Below are positions 1-6,428 of a stretch of 11,616 bases of DNA, piece by piece (the stretch's first letter is position 1; each line of letters begins with the position of its first letter). The notes below the pieces were generated by a model. That model made no database searches. It was not told where the DNA came from and saw only the letters and a program-made list of their open reading frames with translations. The DNA is from Bacteroidales bacterium UBA3816 (GTDB lineage Bacteria > Bacteroidota > Bacteroidia > Bacteroidales > P3). The stretch is taken from contig DFDY01000073.1 in the NCBI GenBank assembly GCA_002368955.1, positions 1 to 11,616 of the forward strand, in the 5' to 3' direction. Both the position numbers and the translations under genes were made by a program.

Positions 1-788
1 TGCTTGAAGTAGTTGCTGCAGCGGTTGAGCATATCGGCCTGGTCGGCTTTGCTCACGCCTTCGAACTGTTGTGGCAGCTGGTCGGTGACAAACTTCTTGT
101 AGGCCTGCATTTCGGTGTGGGTGTTGTAATACTCGTCCTCACGTTGACGGATGTGCAGGAAGTTGTCTTTCCAGTAGAGGGCGTCGGTGCTGCGGTTGGT
201 GGCATCGACCACGCTGACCACGAAGCCTTTCTCGCTCTCGCAGTTGAAAATCAAGGCCCCTTTGTCCAGTTTGTTGGGGTTGATGCCATGCTCCACTTCC
301 AGCCGGTATTGCGCTTGTGCGCTGGGGTCGTCGGCCTGAGTGCTCCAGCGTTCCTCGTCGTGCTGCACTTTCAGGAACGACTCTTTGGTTTCGGACTTGA
401 ACAGGCCGATGGCATCCATGGTCTCGCCGTTGAACATGCATTCGGAGAAGTAGACCACAAAAAATTCGCCACCCTTGATGTTGGCGTGGGTGGAGACATT
501 GTAGAGGTGGCGGGCCAGGCGGCACGACTCTTCCATCAAACTCTCGGGGTCGTCAAATATCTGTTGGCAGCTGCGGTAGACTTCGTTCAGTTCTATATTC
601 TGGTCGTCGCAAAGGTGGTAGTATTCCTCCACCTTGAAAGGGGAGAGGAAGTATTGGATGAGCAGGTCTTGCAGTTGCTCGGTGAGGTTCAGCGGGTGGT
701 CCGAGAGGACAAATCCCTCCTCGGTGGCCTTGTTGCCTACGCGGTGTAGGGCCATGCTTTGAATGGATTGGGCTTCAAATATTGGCAT
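1..788 (-). CDS. Nucleoid-associated protein (NA37/YejK-like), 3' end outside window
   Basis: The reading frame opens with ATG at 788-786 and stays open to the left edge (262 codons), so the C-terminus is missing. The translation matches what I know of the Bacteroidetes nucleoid-associated protein family (NA37, relative of E. coli YejK). It has an N-terminal FEAQSIQSMALHRVGNK segment, then VLSDHPL, YFLSPFK, LDAIGLFKSETKESFLKV, KLDKGALIFN and YWKDNFLHI in the family order. Members are abundant DNA-binding proteins of the cytoplasm; the precise role in Bacteroidales is not settled. Family members are about 340-350 aa, so roughly three quarters is present. It is encoded on the same strand as the hdr-like operon, 140 bp downstream of it, but nothing links the two functionally. 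No Bacteroidetes-type promoter was found in the 140-bp gap, so read-through from the operon is possible. The family call is made from memory of the sequence pattern. Confidence 0.85.
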   Translation of the reverse strand, partial: MPIFEAQSIQSMALHRVGNKATEEGFVLSDHPLNLTEQLQDLLIQYFLSPFKVEEYYHLCDDQNIELNEVYRSCQQIFDDPESLMEESCRLARHLYNVSTHANIKGGEFFVVYFSECMFNGETMDAIGLFKSETKESFLKVQHDEERWSTQADDPSAQAQYRLEVEHGINPNKLDKGALIFNCESEKGFVVSVVDATNRSTDALYWKDNFLHIRQREDEYYNTHTEMQAYKKFVTDQLPQQFEGVSKADQADMLNRCSNYFK

Positions 789-821
789 GGGAGGATATTC
801 TAGTTTAAAAGTAAAAGGTAG

Positions 822-914
822 AAACTAAAAACTAAAAGTGAGGTAAAAGGTTAATTGTAGGGGGCGCGATAACTAGTAAGCTATTCAACCTATAAGTTTT
901 TTAGTTTTTAGTTT
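822..914. repeat. Long-range inverted repeat of aaactaaaaactaaaa in the hdrA-like/NA37 spacer
   Basis: Positions 822-837 (aaactaaaaactaaaa) are the exact reverse complement of 899-914, a perfect 16-bp match separated by 61 bp. A further partial copy of the T-rich arm lies at 923-935 and covers the last codons and stop of the upstream gene. The arms contain only A, C and T (or A, G and T), and the pairing is A/T-dominated, so this is a poor classical terminator. It could be a weak bidirectional transcription end, or simply low-complexity spacer DNA of the sort common in Bacteroidales. Confidence 0.55.
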
Positions 915-928
915 TTACTTTATAGTTT

Positions 929-1936
929 TTAGTTTACTAAGAGGTGTTTCAGTACTTCGTAGGCAGCCGACCTTGCGTCGGTCAGCGAGTCGGTGAGGGT
1001 CATTGGACGCTTGCAACTGCCGGCCACGAAGAGGCCGCTTTGTGCGGTGAGGTTGTCGGCGATGTGTGGGTCAACGGATTGGACAAAACCGTAATCGCCC
1101 CCAATGGCTGTCTGCATCCCCAGGTTGCGGGTGCCACGGGAGGCCTCCATGCCCACCATGAGGACAAAAAGGTCCACGGTGAGTTTGAGAGGCCGACCCA
1201 TAAGGGTGTCTTCGGCCTTTATCTGCACCTTGCGGTCGAAGGTGCCGCCGGCCTCCGAAATGCGGCCTCGGATAAATTTGATGCCATAGTCTGACTGTGC
1301 CTGACGGTAGAGCTCCTCGAAATGTTGCCCCCACATACGCAGGTCCATGTAGAAGACATACACCTCACATTGTGGCATCAGTTTCTTTACCTCTATGGCC
1401 TGTTTGACTGCCGTCACGCAGCAGAGTTTGGAGCAATAGTGGTTGCCCACCTTTTCGTCGCGCGAGCCCACGCATTGCAGGAAAGCAATTCGTCGTGGTG
1501 TATCGCCGATGGTGTTTACTATCTTGCCTTCGCGTAGCATCTTCTCCATCTCTAGCGAGGTGTGTATGCCAGGGTAGATGCCGTAGCCCAGCTCTTCCTT
1601 GCGGTGGGCATCGAAAGTGCTATAGCCTGTGGCAAGCAAAACGGCATTATAGGCTTCGCCATTTACCAGCCAGCCATTGGTGGCTGCCTGGGGCTGTAAT
1701 TGGGTGACTTCGGTGTCGGCCTTGAGTGTGAGCCTTGGGGTGCTGAGCTTGGCAAGGATCTCTTTTGACACCTCTTGGGCATCGGCAAAATTGGGAAAGA
1801 GGTATGCCTTGTCGGTAAGATTGTGCAATGGCTGCCCCTCTTTCTCATATATGACTACCTCTAAGCCTTGAGTTGCCAGCAGCGAGGCAGCTTCTATTCC
1901 GGCAGGGCCGGCTCCTATGACGGCAATTTTTTTCAT
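929..1936 (-). CDS. HdrA-like FAD-dependent oxidoreductase (short form)
   Basis: This 335-aa flavoprotein resembles the core of heterodisulfide reductase subunit A. The ATG at 1936-1934 is chosen because the N-terminal FAD fold begins immediately (KKIAVIGAGPAGIEAA, the GxGxxG dinucleotide motif) and because it overlaps the upstream stop as ATGA. A longer frame to 2080 only adds out-of-family residues. The HdrA iron-sulfur signature is present: QCVGSRD (C155) and YCSKLCC (C168, C172, C173). A second FAD-contact motif, LFVAGSCKRP followed by LTDSLTDARSAA, lies at about 302-325. The protein lacks the inserted and C-terminal ferredoxin domains of methanogen HdrA (about 650 aa), so it is closer in size to a minimal QmoA-like core. 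It probably carries electrons between FAD and the HdrB/HdrC-like partners in the cytoplasm. The final V-N-stop lies within a tagtttttagttta repeat. Substrate unknown. Confidence 0.85.
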   Translation of the reverse strand: MKKIAVIGAGPAGIEAASLLATQGLEVVIYEKEGQPLHNLTDKAYLFPNFADAQEVSKEILAKLSTPRLTLKADTEVTQLQPQAATNGWLVNGEAYNAVLLATGYSTFDAHRKEELGYGIYPGIHTSLEMEKMLREGKIVNTIGDTPRRIAFLQCVGSRDEKVGNHYCSKLCCVTAVKQAIEVKKLMPQCEVYVFYMDLRMWGQHFEELYRQAQSDYGIKFIRGRISEAGGTFDRKVQIKAEDTLMGRPLKLTVDLFVLMVGMEASRGTRNLGMQTAIGGDYGFVQSVDPHIADNLTAQSGLFVAGSCKRPMTLTDSLTDARSAAYEVLKHLLVN

Positions 1937-2985
1937 TGTTTCAGTATTTCGGGTTTCAGCGGTGTGGGAAGCAGTTTCCCGCCAACGCCTAAATATTTTT
2001 CTTCGGGTTTGTAAGCAATGCCTATCTTTTCCATCAGGCGTTCGCACTGCACTTGGTGCAGCTGGAGCCCCAGTTGCCAAGGATCGTAGCCCAGCAGCAG
2101 CCCGGCCAGCTCTTCGTAGGTGAGCACCGGAATGCCGTAGCCCCCTTGGTCGTAGGTCTTATGCTCCATCTCGGCAATGGTGTACTGCCATTTGTCCATA
2201 AACATGGCGCAACCAGGGCAGTTGGTGAGGATGAAGTCGGGTTCGTAGGGTTCCATGGATTCGAATTTTTTCTTGGTGTTGGCTATGCTGTAGCCACGGT
2301 TTTCTTGCACAAGGTACTGGCGGAAGCCAAATCCACAGCAGTGGCGCCGTTCGGGATAGTCGATGACTTCACCGCCCCACGACTCTATCATGCCGGCCAG
2401 CACGTAGGGGAACTCGGCCTTGCCCACGCAGTGGTGGGGGAAAATCTTGGCGTAGTGGCATCCGATGTGCTCCACCACTTTTAGCGGGCGGCCCGTGAAA
2501 CGGTTGATGAGCTGGTAGCGCATGCGGGGTTTCAGCTCTTCGCGAAATTTGTATATGAGGTCGCTGCTATGGACGATGTTTTCCGGCACTTCGAACTCGC
2601 GCTGGCAGGCGTCCCACAGGTATTGCCGGGCCTTCTCCTTGAGGGCAGGGTCCTCGGCCCATTTGGCCATCACTTCGGTGAAGACACCGAAACTGGTGAC
2701 ACAAGAAGGAACATAGTTCTTGTAACCGCACTCCTTCATCAGCGAAAAGAGGCGCGCCACCACGGTCATGGTGGTCTCGAAGGGCACCACGTCGGAGTGG
2801 TAACCGATGCCCGTGCAGGTGTGCTGGTGGGGATTGTCGCAGATGTCTTTGCCCAGTTCCTCGCGCAGGATGCGCAGGAATGTGGCTTCCGATCCGGCAA
2901 AAAAGGTCTGTCGGATGCAGCTGCGCTCATAGAAAAAATGGTCGTCGGCTATTTCTTTCTGATATTCATTCCAAAAACGTTTCAT
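1933..2985 (-). CDS. HdrB-like CCG-domain protein
   Basis: This 350-aa protein has the pattern of the CoB-CoM heterodisulfide reductase subunit B family as found in Bacteroidales. The C-terminal CCG motif is complete: C176, C216-C217-G218 and C256-P-G-C259, with 39 and 38 residues between the groups. In the archaeal enzymes these ligate the noncubane [4Fe-4S] centres where disulfide cleavage occurs. The N-terminal CCG half is degenerate: C23 is kept, but the expected CCG reads T56-C57-T58-G59 and the expected CxxC reads C95-V-T-S98. As far as I recall this is normal for the Bacteroidales relatives, suggesting only one full noncubane site. The start is the first ATG, 19 bp after the preceding gene. 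The stop overlaps the next start (ATGA at 1936-1933), which argues for translational coupling with the HdrA-like subunit. It is soluble, with no membrane segment. Substrate is unknown. Confidence 0.85.
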   Translation of the reverse strand: MKRFWNEYQKEIADDHFFYERSCIRQTFFAGSEATFLRILREELGKDICDNPHQHTCTGIGYHSDVVPFETTMTVVARLFSLMKECGYKNYVPSCVTSFGVFTEVMAKWAEDPALKEKARQYLWDACQREFEVPENIVHSSDLIYKFREELKPRMRYQLINRFTGRPLKVVEHIGCHYAKIFPHHCVGKAEFPYVLAGMIESWGGEVIDYPERRHCCGFGFRQYLVQENRGYSIANTKKKFESMEPYEPDFILTNCPGCAMFMDKWQYTIAEMEHKTYDQGGYGIPVLTYEELAGLLLGYDPWQLGLQLHQVQCERLMEKIGIAYKPEEKYLGVGGKLLPTPLKPEILKQ

Positions 2986-3004
2986 GGCATTCTTGTGGTT
3001 TCGT

Positions 3005-4849
3005 TTAGCCCTGAGGAAGGGGGCTGTTTTGTTCCGTGGTGTTTTTTGTGTCTTCCTTTATCATGTCGGCAATGATTTCGGCTATGTCGCGTACCGGAGT
3101 GTCGGTGCCGTGGGTAAAGGCTTTTTTACACATGGGACAGGCCGTGGCTATCATGTCGGGGGCTGGCTCCAGCAGGTTCTGCCGTGCCCGCTCGCGTATC
3201 TGGGTCTGCTGTTCGCTGCTGAGAACGGCGTTGCCCAAGTTGAATCCACAGCAAAGGCTCTGTTCTCGCTCGTGACTGGTAGGCAGCAACTGGACGGCCT
3301 GATCCAGCACCCGGCGCGGCTCATCGTATATTCCGCTGCCACGGCCAAGCTCACAGGGGTCGTGGTAGGTGACCCGCAGTGGGCTTTTCGACTGCAGCCT
3401 CAGTTTGCCTGAGGTGAGAAGCTGCTCAATAAATTGGGTGTGGTGCATCACCTGGATAGGGAGGTTGTATTCCTTGGTGAAGGACTGGTAGCAGATAGGG
3501 CAGGAGGTGACCAGCAATGTGGCCCCAGATTCCTTGATTAGCTGGGTGTTCTTGCGGCGCAGTTCGCGAGACTGGCTCTCGAACCCCTGCTGCAGCAGCG
3601 GTCTGCCGCAGCAGATGGTTTTGTTCTTGTCCATGTACCAGTATTGTATGCCGCTGGCCTGTAGGATGCGTTCCATGGCCTCGGTAATGCCGGGGGTGAG
3701 GTGCGACATGCAGCCTCCGAAGTAGGCCACGCGTCCGAGGGCATTGAATGACCGCACCGTCTTCAGGTAGTCATATCCGCTGCCGGTGTCGATCTTTTTG
3801 CGGCTGTTGATGCGCACTTGGCGGCGGATGGCTTCGAGGTCTATCCCCACAGGACAGTCCACGCTGCATCGGTGGCATACCAGACATTGGTCTGCCATTT
3901 TCTCCGCACGGCGGAAGAGGTCTTTGTTGCGGACGGCCTGCAAGAGGTATACGCCCTGGGTGTTGCTGATGCCCAGCGGGTCGTTGATAGGGCAACCGTC
4001 GATGCAGAGGCCGCAGCGTGAGCAGGCACTCATCTCAAATTTGGTATAGCCCGTCTTGTTGTAGCTCTCCCGCAGCCCCAGTTGGCGGAAATAGATGAGG
4101 AACACCTCTGTGAAGATGTGCATGTAGCGGGTGAAAGGCATGAGGGTGAAGAAGGTGCCCAGTGCCAGCGAGTAGCACAGCCACCATTGGTATTCCAGTA
4201 TCGGGTGGTCCAGTCGTGTAGATTCTATCACGCCTCCCAGCGCATTCACCAAGAAGCCTCCGCCACCATATATGGCAGCCGTGTGCGCCTCGGCCATCAG
4301 CCGCAGGGGGAAGATGCACCACAGGGCGGCCTTGGCCACGCGGTCGGTAAGGTTATGCTTTGTGGTTCGGCGCATGCCCATGGGGCGCGACCACACTTTT
4401 TTGAACATGGCCAGCAGCAGCCCGCTGAGGACATAAAGCAGCAAGGCGTCCATCAGGTTGGCATAGAATTGGGCCTGGGAGAAGTGCACGATGGATTCGC
4501 TGCGAGGCTCAAAAAAGTTGAAGAAAATGGCCACATAGGGCAGATGACCGTTCGGGTAGGCCAGAGAGGCCTGCACGGCTCCCACCACGATGAGGAGGAA
4601 CCAGCCAAAGGCCAGGCTCCGGTGCATATAGCCTAGCAGAAAATGGTGTTTGGTGATGCGCCAGTGGAGCAGCCCTTCGCGGAAAGCCTCCCAAGCGGCA
4701 CCCAGGAATTTCCAAGACAGCAGCCCCTTGCGTACCAACATCTGCTGCAGCTTGTCGAACTGGCTTATCCAACGCCGGTATTTCAGTATCGAGATGACCA
4801 AAAGCGCCAATACGCCTAAACAGAATGGTATGACAAATAGAGAGAACAT
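3005..4849 (-). CDS. Membrane cytochrome b / HdrD-like fusion (NarI/DsrM-like N-terminus, ferredoxin, two CCG domains)
   Basis: This 614-aa fusion joins a membrane anchor to an iron-sulfur reductase module. Five hydrophobic segments are visible at about 1-23, 75-97, 126-150, 170-190 and 222-252, as in NarI/DsrM cytochromes. Candidate haem-ligand histidines are H68/H69/H76, H189 and H244. A 2[4Fe-4S] ferredoxin domain follows: C276-C279-C282-C286P and C322-C325-C328-C332P. Two CCG domains complete it: C380, C413-C414-G415, C450-P-I-C453; and C499, C533-C534-G535, C571-P-M-C574. The spacings fit the HdrD/GlpC consensus. By analogy with HdrDE and DsrMK it should pass electrons between menaquinone and a cytoplasmic disulfide or other CCG-site substrate. 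It starts 2 bp after the upstream stop, so it is certainly co-transcribed. Topology and haem binding are inferred from sequence; the iron-sulfur motifs are seen directly. Confidence 0.85.
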   Translation of the reverse strand: MFSLFVIPFCLGVLALLVISILKYRRWISQFDKLQQMLVRKGLLSWKFLGAAWEAFREGLLHWRITKHHFLLGYMHRSLAFGWFLLIVVGAVQASLAYPNGHLPYVAIFFNFFEPRSESIVHFSQAQFYANLMDALLLYVLSGLLLAMFKKVWSRPMGMRRTTKHNLTDRVAKAALWCIFPLRLMAEAHTAAIYGGGGFLVNALGGVIESTRLDHPILEYQWWLCYSLALGTFFTLMPFTRYMHIFTEVFLIYFRQLGLRESYNKTGYTKFEMSACSRCGLCIDGCPINDPLGISNTQGVYLLQAVRNKDLFRRAEKMADQCLVCHRCSVDCPVGIDLEAIRRQVRINSRKKIDTGSGYDYLKTVRSFNALGRVAYFGGCMSHLTPGITEAMERILQASGIQYWYMDKNKTICCGRPLLQQGFESQSRELRRKNTQLIKESGATLLVTSCPICYQSFTKEYNLPIQVMHHTQFIEQLLTSGKLRLQSKSPLRVTYHDPCELGRGSGIYDEPRRVLDQAVQLLPTSHEREQSLCCGFNLGNAVLSSEQQTQIRERARQNLLEPAPDMIATACPMCKKAFTHGTDTPVRDIAEIIADMIKEDTKNTTEQNSPLPQG

Positions 4850-4851
4850 GG

Positions 4852-5187
4852 TTACTTTTCTTCAGGGGTTAGTTCTTTTCGCATGGCCATGATGACAGAA
4901 CGGGTATGTACGCCCCGTGGGCACACCAGCAGGCATTTGCCACAAAGCATACAGCGGCCCAGCTGACTGCGCAACCCCTCCTGTTGTCCTCGCACAAAGG
5001 CGGTGTGCATCAGCCGGATGTTGAAGTCGACAAAATCTGCCGCCGTGCAGGTGGCCGTGCATCCTCCACAGCCGATGCATGCCTTCAGGGATGGTTCGGC
5101 TTCCAGAAGCCTTTCCGAGGCCGTCAGGTCGGCAGTGTCCAGGTCTATGGAACGGGTTGTCGATATTTGGAATCCAAATTTGTTCAT
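4852..5187 (-). CDS. Small HdrC-like 4Fe-4S dicluster ferredoxin
   Basis: This 111-aa soluble protein contains two [4Fe-4S] motifs in the HdrC arrangement. The first is C37-x2-C40-x2-C43-x3-C47 (ACIGCGGCTATCTAADF). Here threonine replaces the proline that normally follows the last cysteine. The second is C79-x2-C82-x2-C85-x3-C89-P. There is little besides the cluster domain and a 30-residue N-terminal lead. It starts at ATG 5187-5185 and ends 2 bp before the membrane fusion gene, so it is the most likely direct ferredoxin partner of that protein. It is one of two HdrC-like subunits in the operon, presumably serving different branches: this one with the membrane HdrD-like protein, the other with HdrB/HdrA. 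The partner assignment is inferred from gene order only. Confidence 0.85.
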   Translation of the reverse strand: MNKFGFQISTTRSIDLDTADLTASERLLEAEPSLKACIGCGGCTATCTAADFVDFNIRLMHTAFVRGQQEGLRSQLGRCMLCGKCLLVCPRGVHTRSVIMAMRKELTPEEK

Positions 5188-5202
5188 CTTAGTTCTTTAG
5201 TT

Positions 5203-5230
5203 CTGAATTCTGAGTGCTGAATTCTGAGTG
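5203..5230. repeat. Tandem duplicate of ctgaattctgagtg (2 x 14 bp)
   Basis: Two perfect adjacent 14-bp copies, 5203-5216 and 5217-5230, lie between the 7-bp array and the start of the small ferredoxin gene. The preceding agttcttt/agttct is similar in flavour. The element falls in the presumed translation-initiation region of the ferredoxin gene (ATG at 5187), but no ribosome-binding or operator function can be assigned. Confidence 0.8.
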
Positions 5231-5240
5231 GCTCCCGCCC

Positions 5241-5408
5241 TCTCAATTCTCAATTATCAAATCTCAATTCTCAATTCTCAATTCTCAATTCTCAATTTTC
5301 AAATCTCAATTCTCAATTTTCAAATCTTAAATCTCAATTCTCAAATCTCAATTCTCAATTCTCAAATCTCAATTCTCAAATCTCAATTCTCAATTCTCAA
5401 TTCTCAAT
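5241..5408. repeat. 24-unit tandem array of 7-bp tctcaat / tctcaaa
   Basis: Exactly 168 bp made of 24 consecutive 7-bp units with no phase slip. Most are tctcaat. The variants are tctcaaa (three), tttcaaa (two), tatcaaa and tcttaaa, all keeping length 7. The array fills most of the only large spacer in the hdr-like operon (5188-5396) and runs 12 bp into the 3' end of the HdrC-like gene, supplying its last three codons and stop. Read on the coding strand the unit is ATTGAGA. Because 7 is not divisible by 3, a TGA appears in every reading frame within 21 nt. Function unknown; replication-slippage DNA is the simplest explanation. It is not CRISPR: there are no unique spacers. Confidence 0.95.
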
Positions 5409-6017
5409 TCCTTCTGTCGGTAGTACGGCGGCCTTTAGTTCCATGCCGCCTGTGACCTCAAAGATGCGGCGCACTTCGTCTAAGTCTTCCTTAGGAATGT
5501 CGCGCAGTGCTCCCGGCCCCTCGCCGTGGTAGTTGGCTCCCAGCCGCGGGGCCACGTCGGCTATGTGTTCGTGGAACCACTCCCACACAGGTCCCTGCTC
5601 GGGGTGGTAGGCGGGGTCTACACGGTCGGGATAGACGCAGTAGCCTATATCCAGAATGTTCTGTTGCAGACTTTTCATCAAAGACATTTGCTGCAGGCCT
5701 TTTTCGCTGCTGCGGAAATAGCCCATCTTCTGCGATACGGTCCTCAGCACCGAAATCAACTCGCCAGCCACATTGCCGCGTGGACAGCGGGTCTTACACG
5801 AGAGGCATTGTCCGCAATACCAGATGGTGTCGCTTTTCAGCAGCCGCTCAATTTCCTCCTCGTCGCCTCGTTGCACAGTGTCGCAGATGCGGCGTGGGTC
5901 ATAGTCGTAGAACTCGGCTGCCGGACAAATGGCTGTGCACACCCCGCAGTTCATGCATGCTTTCAGCGAATCGCCGAAGCGCACATCCTGCCGTATCATG
6001 TCAATCAACTTGCCCAT
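5397..6017 (-). CDS. HdrC-like 4Fe-4S dicluster protein
   Basis: This 206-aa soluble iron-sulfur protein is the first gene of the hdr-like operon. I chose ATG 6017-6015 (MGKLIDMIRQDVRFGDSLKA) because it matches the usual start of Bacteroidales homologues and has an AATAAT-type upstream. The frame can be extended to a TTG at 6062, but the added 15 residues look non-coding. Two [4Fe-4S] motifs are present: C21-C24-C27-C31P (CMNCGVCTAICP) and C68-C71-C74-C78P (CGQCLSCKTRCP). The C-terminal region (GYCVYPDRVDP, EQGPVWEWFHEH, IPKEDLDEVRRIFEVTGG) is characteristic of the family relatives that partner HdrB and HdrA. It probably relays electrons between those subunits. The C-terminal I-E-N-stop is read from the 7-bp repeat array, so the natural end may have been altered by array expansion. 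The 209-bp gap to the next gene is filled with repeats. Confidence 0.85.
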   Translation of the reverse strand: MGKLIDMIRQDVRFGDSLKACMNCGVCTAICPAAEFYDYDPRRICDTVQRGDEEEIERLLKSDTIWYCGQCLSCKTRCPRGNVAGELISVLRTVSQKMGYFRSSEKGLQQMSLMKSLQQNILDIGYCVYPDRVDPAYHPEQGPVWEWFHEHIADVAPRLGANYHGEGPGALRDIPKEDLDEVRRIFEVTGGMELKAAVLPTEGIEN

Positions 6018-6062
6018 ATTATTATTGCTCGCTTGTATGTATGAGGGACCGCGGGTAGACAA

Positions 6063-6331
6063 TCTTGCCCTTAGGTCCTTTTTAATTTAGTGTTAGTGAA
6101 AAATAAGTTGGAACGATAAAGGCTCGGAGCGCCTTACTCTCAATAACGTTGCAAAGCTGAACGCAAAGAAAGCTCGCTTACTTTGCCGAGGCCAAGCAAC
6201 GTCTCAGAGAAACCCCGCACGCAGTGTAGGGCTATTGGATGTCAAGTTACTAGCGTTTCGAAGAAACGCGCTCTCAATTGTTATCATTGTTTCACCTTAT
6301 TGTTACACCTTCACTTTTTAATTTTAACGTG
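6063..6331 (-). promoter_or_regulatory. Long untranslated leader of the hdr-like operon with two hairpins
   Basis: No credible gene occupies this stretch. If transcription starts near 6325, as the promoter predicts, the operon has a leader of about 310 nt to the ATG at 6017. It can form a hairpin at 6253-6269 (gcgtttc-gaa-gaaacgc, 7 perfect pairs) and another at 6163-6186 (gcaaagaaag-ctcg-cttactttgc, one mismatch). The minus-strand translation of about 6120-6210 gives LGKVSELSLRSALQRY, a stretch I associate with an interspersed non-genic repeat in Bacteroidales. So part of this may be an inserted repeat rather than a regulator. No known riboswitch pattern was recognised. Confidence 0.35.
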
Positions 6332-6363
6332 CAAAAATACCACCTTTTTTTGTAAAAAGCAAA
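6332..6363 (-). promoter_or_regulatory. Predicted Bacteroidetes sigma-factor promoter for the hdr-like operon
   Basis: Read on the minus strand, TTTG (6363-6360) is followed after exactly 20 bp by TATTTTTG (6339-6332). This fits the Bacteroidetes consensus of a -33 TTTG and a -7 TAnnTTTG. It points toward the hdr-like genes, and I found no other TAnnTTTG match between it and the first gene. The predicted start of transcription is near 6325. The surrounding DNA is very A/T-rich, so a chance match is possible. Confidence 0.5.
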
Positions 6364-6428
6364 AAAAGAGAGTAGAAAAATGTTTTTTTTAACATTTCTC
6401 CATGCTCAAAACTGGTGTTATTTGGTCT

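Noticed and set aside
69..749. Long plus-strand frame of 226 codons
   Set aside because: Antisense shadow of the NA37 gene, whose minus-strand translation has clear family motifs.
1937..2080. N-terminal extension of the HdrA-like protein to 2080
   Set aside because: The added residues overlap the HdrB gene and precede a canonical FAD-binding start (MKKIAVIGAGPAG) placed by an ATGA overlap.
4082..4636. Plus-strand 184-codon frame opposite the membrane fusion gene
   Set aside because: Antisense shadow; the minus strand carries the cluster motifs and membrane helices.
5241..5408. CRISPR array
   Set aside because: Units are 7 bp, contiguous and without unique spacers; no cas genes nearby.
5228..5455. 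Open plus-strand frame over the 7-bp repeat, giving a repetitive Ile/Leu/Asn/Ser/Gln peptide
   Set aside because: It is only translated simple repeat antisense to the operon, with no start context or family.
6183..6392. Plus-strand frame in the hdr leader region
   Set aside because: No recognisable features; it crosses the hairpins, promoter and poly-A/T tracts.
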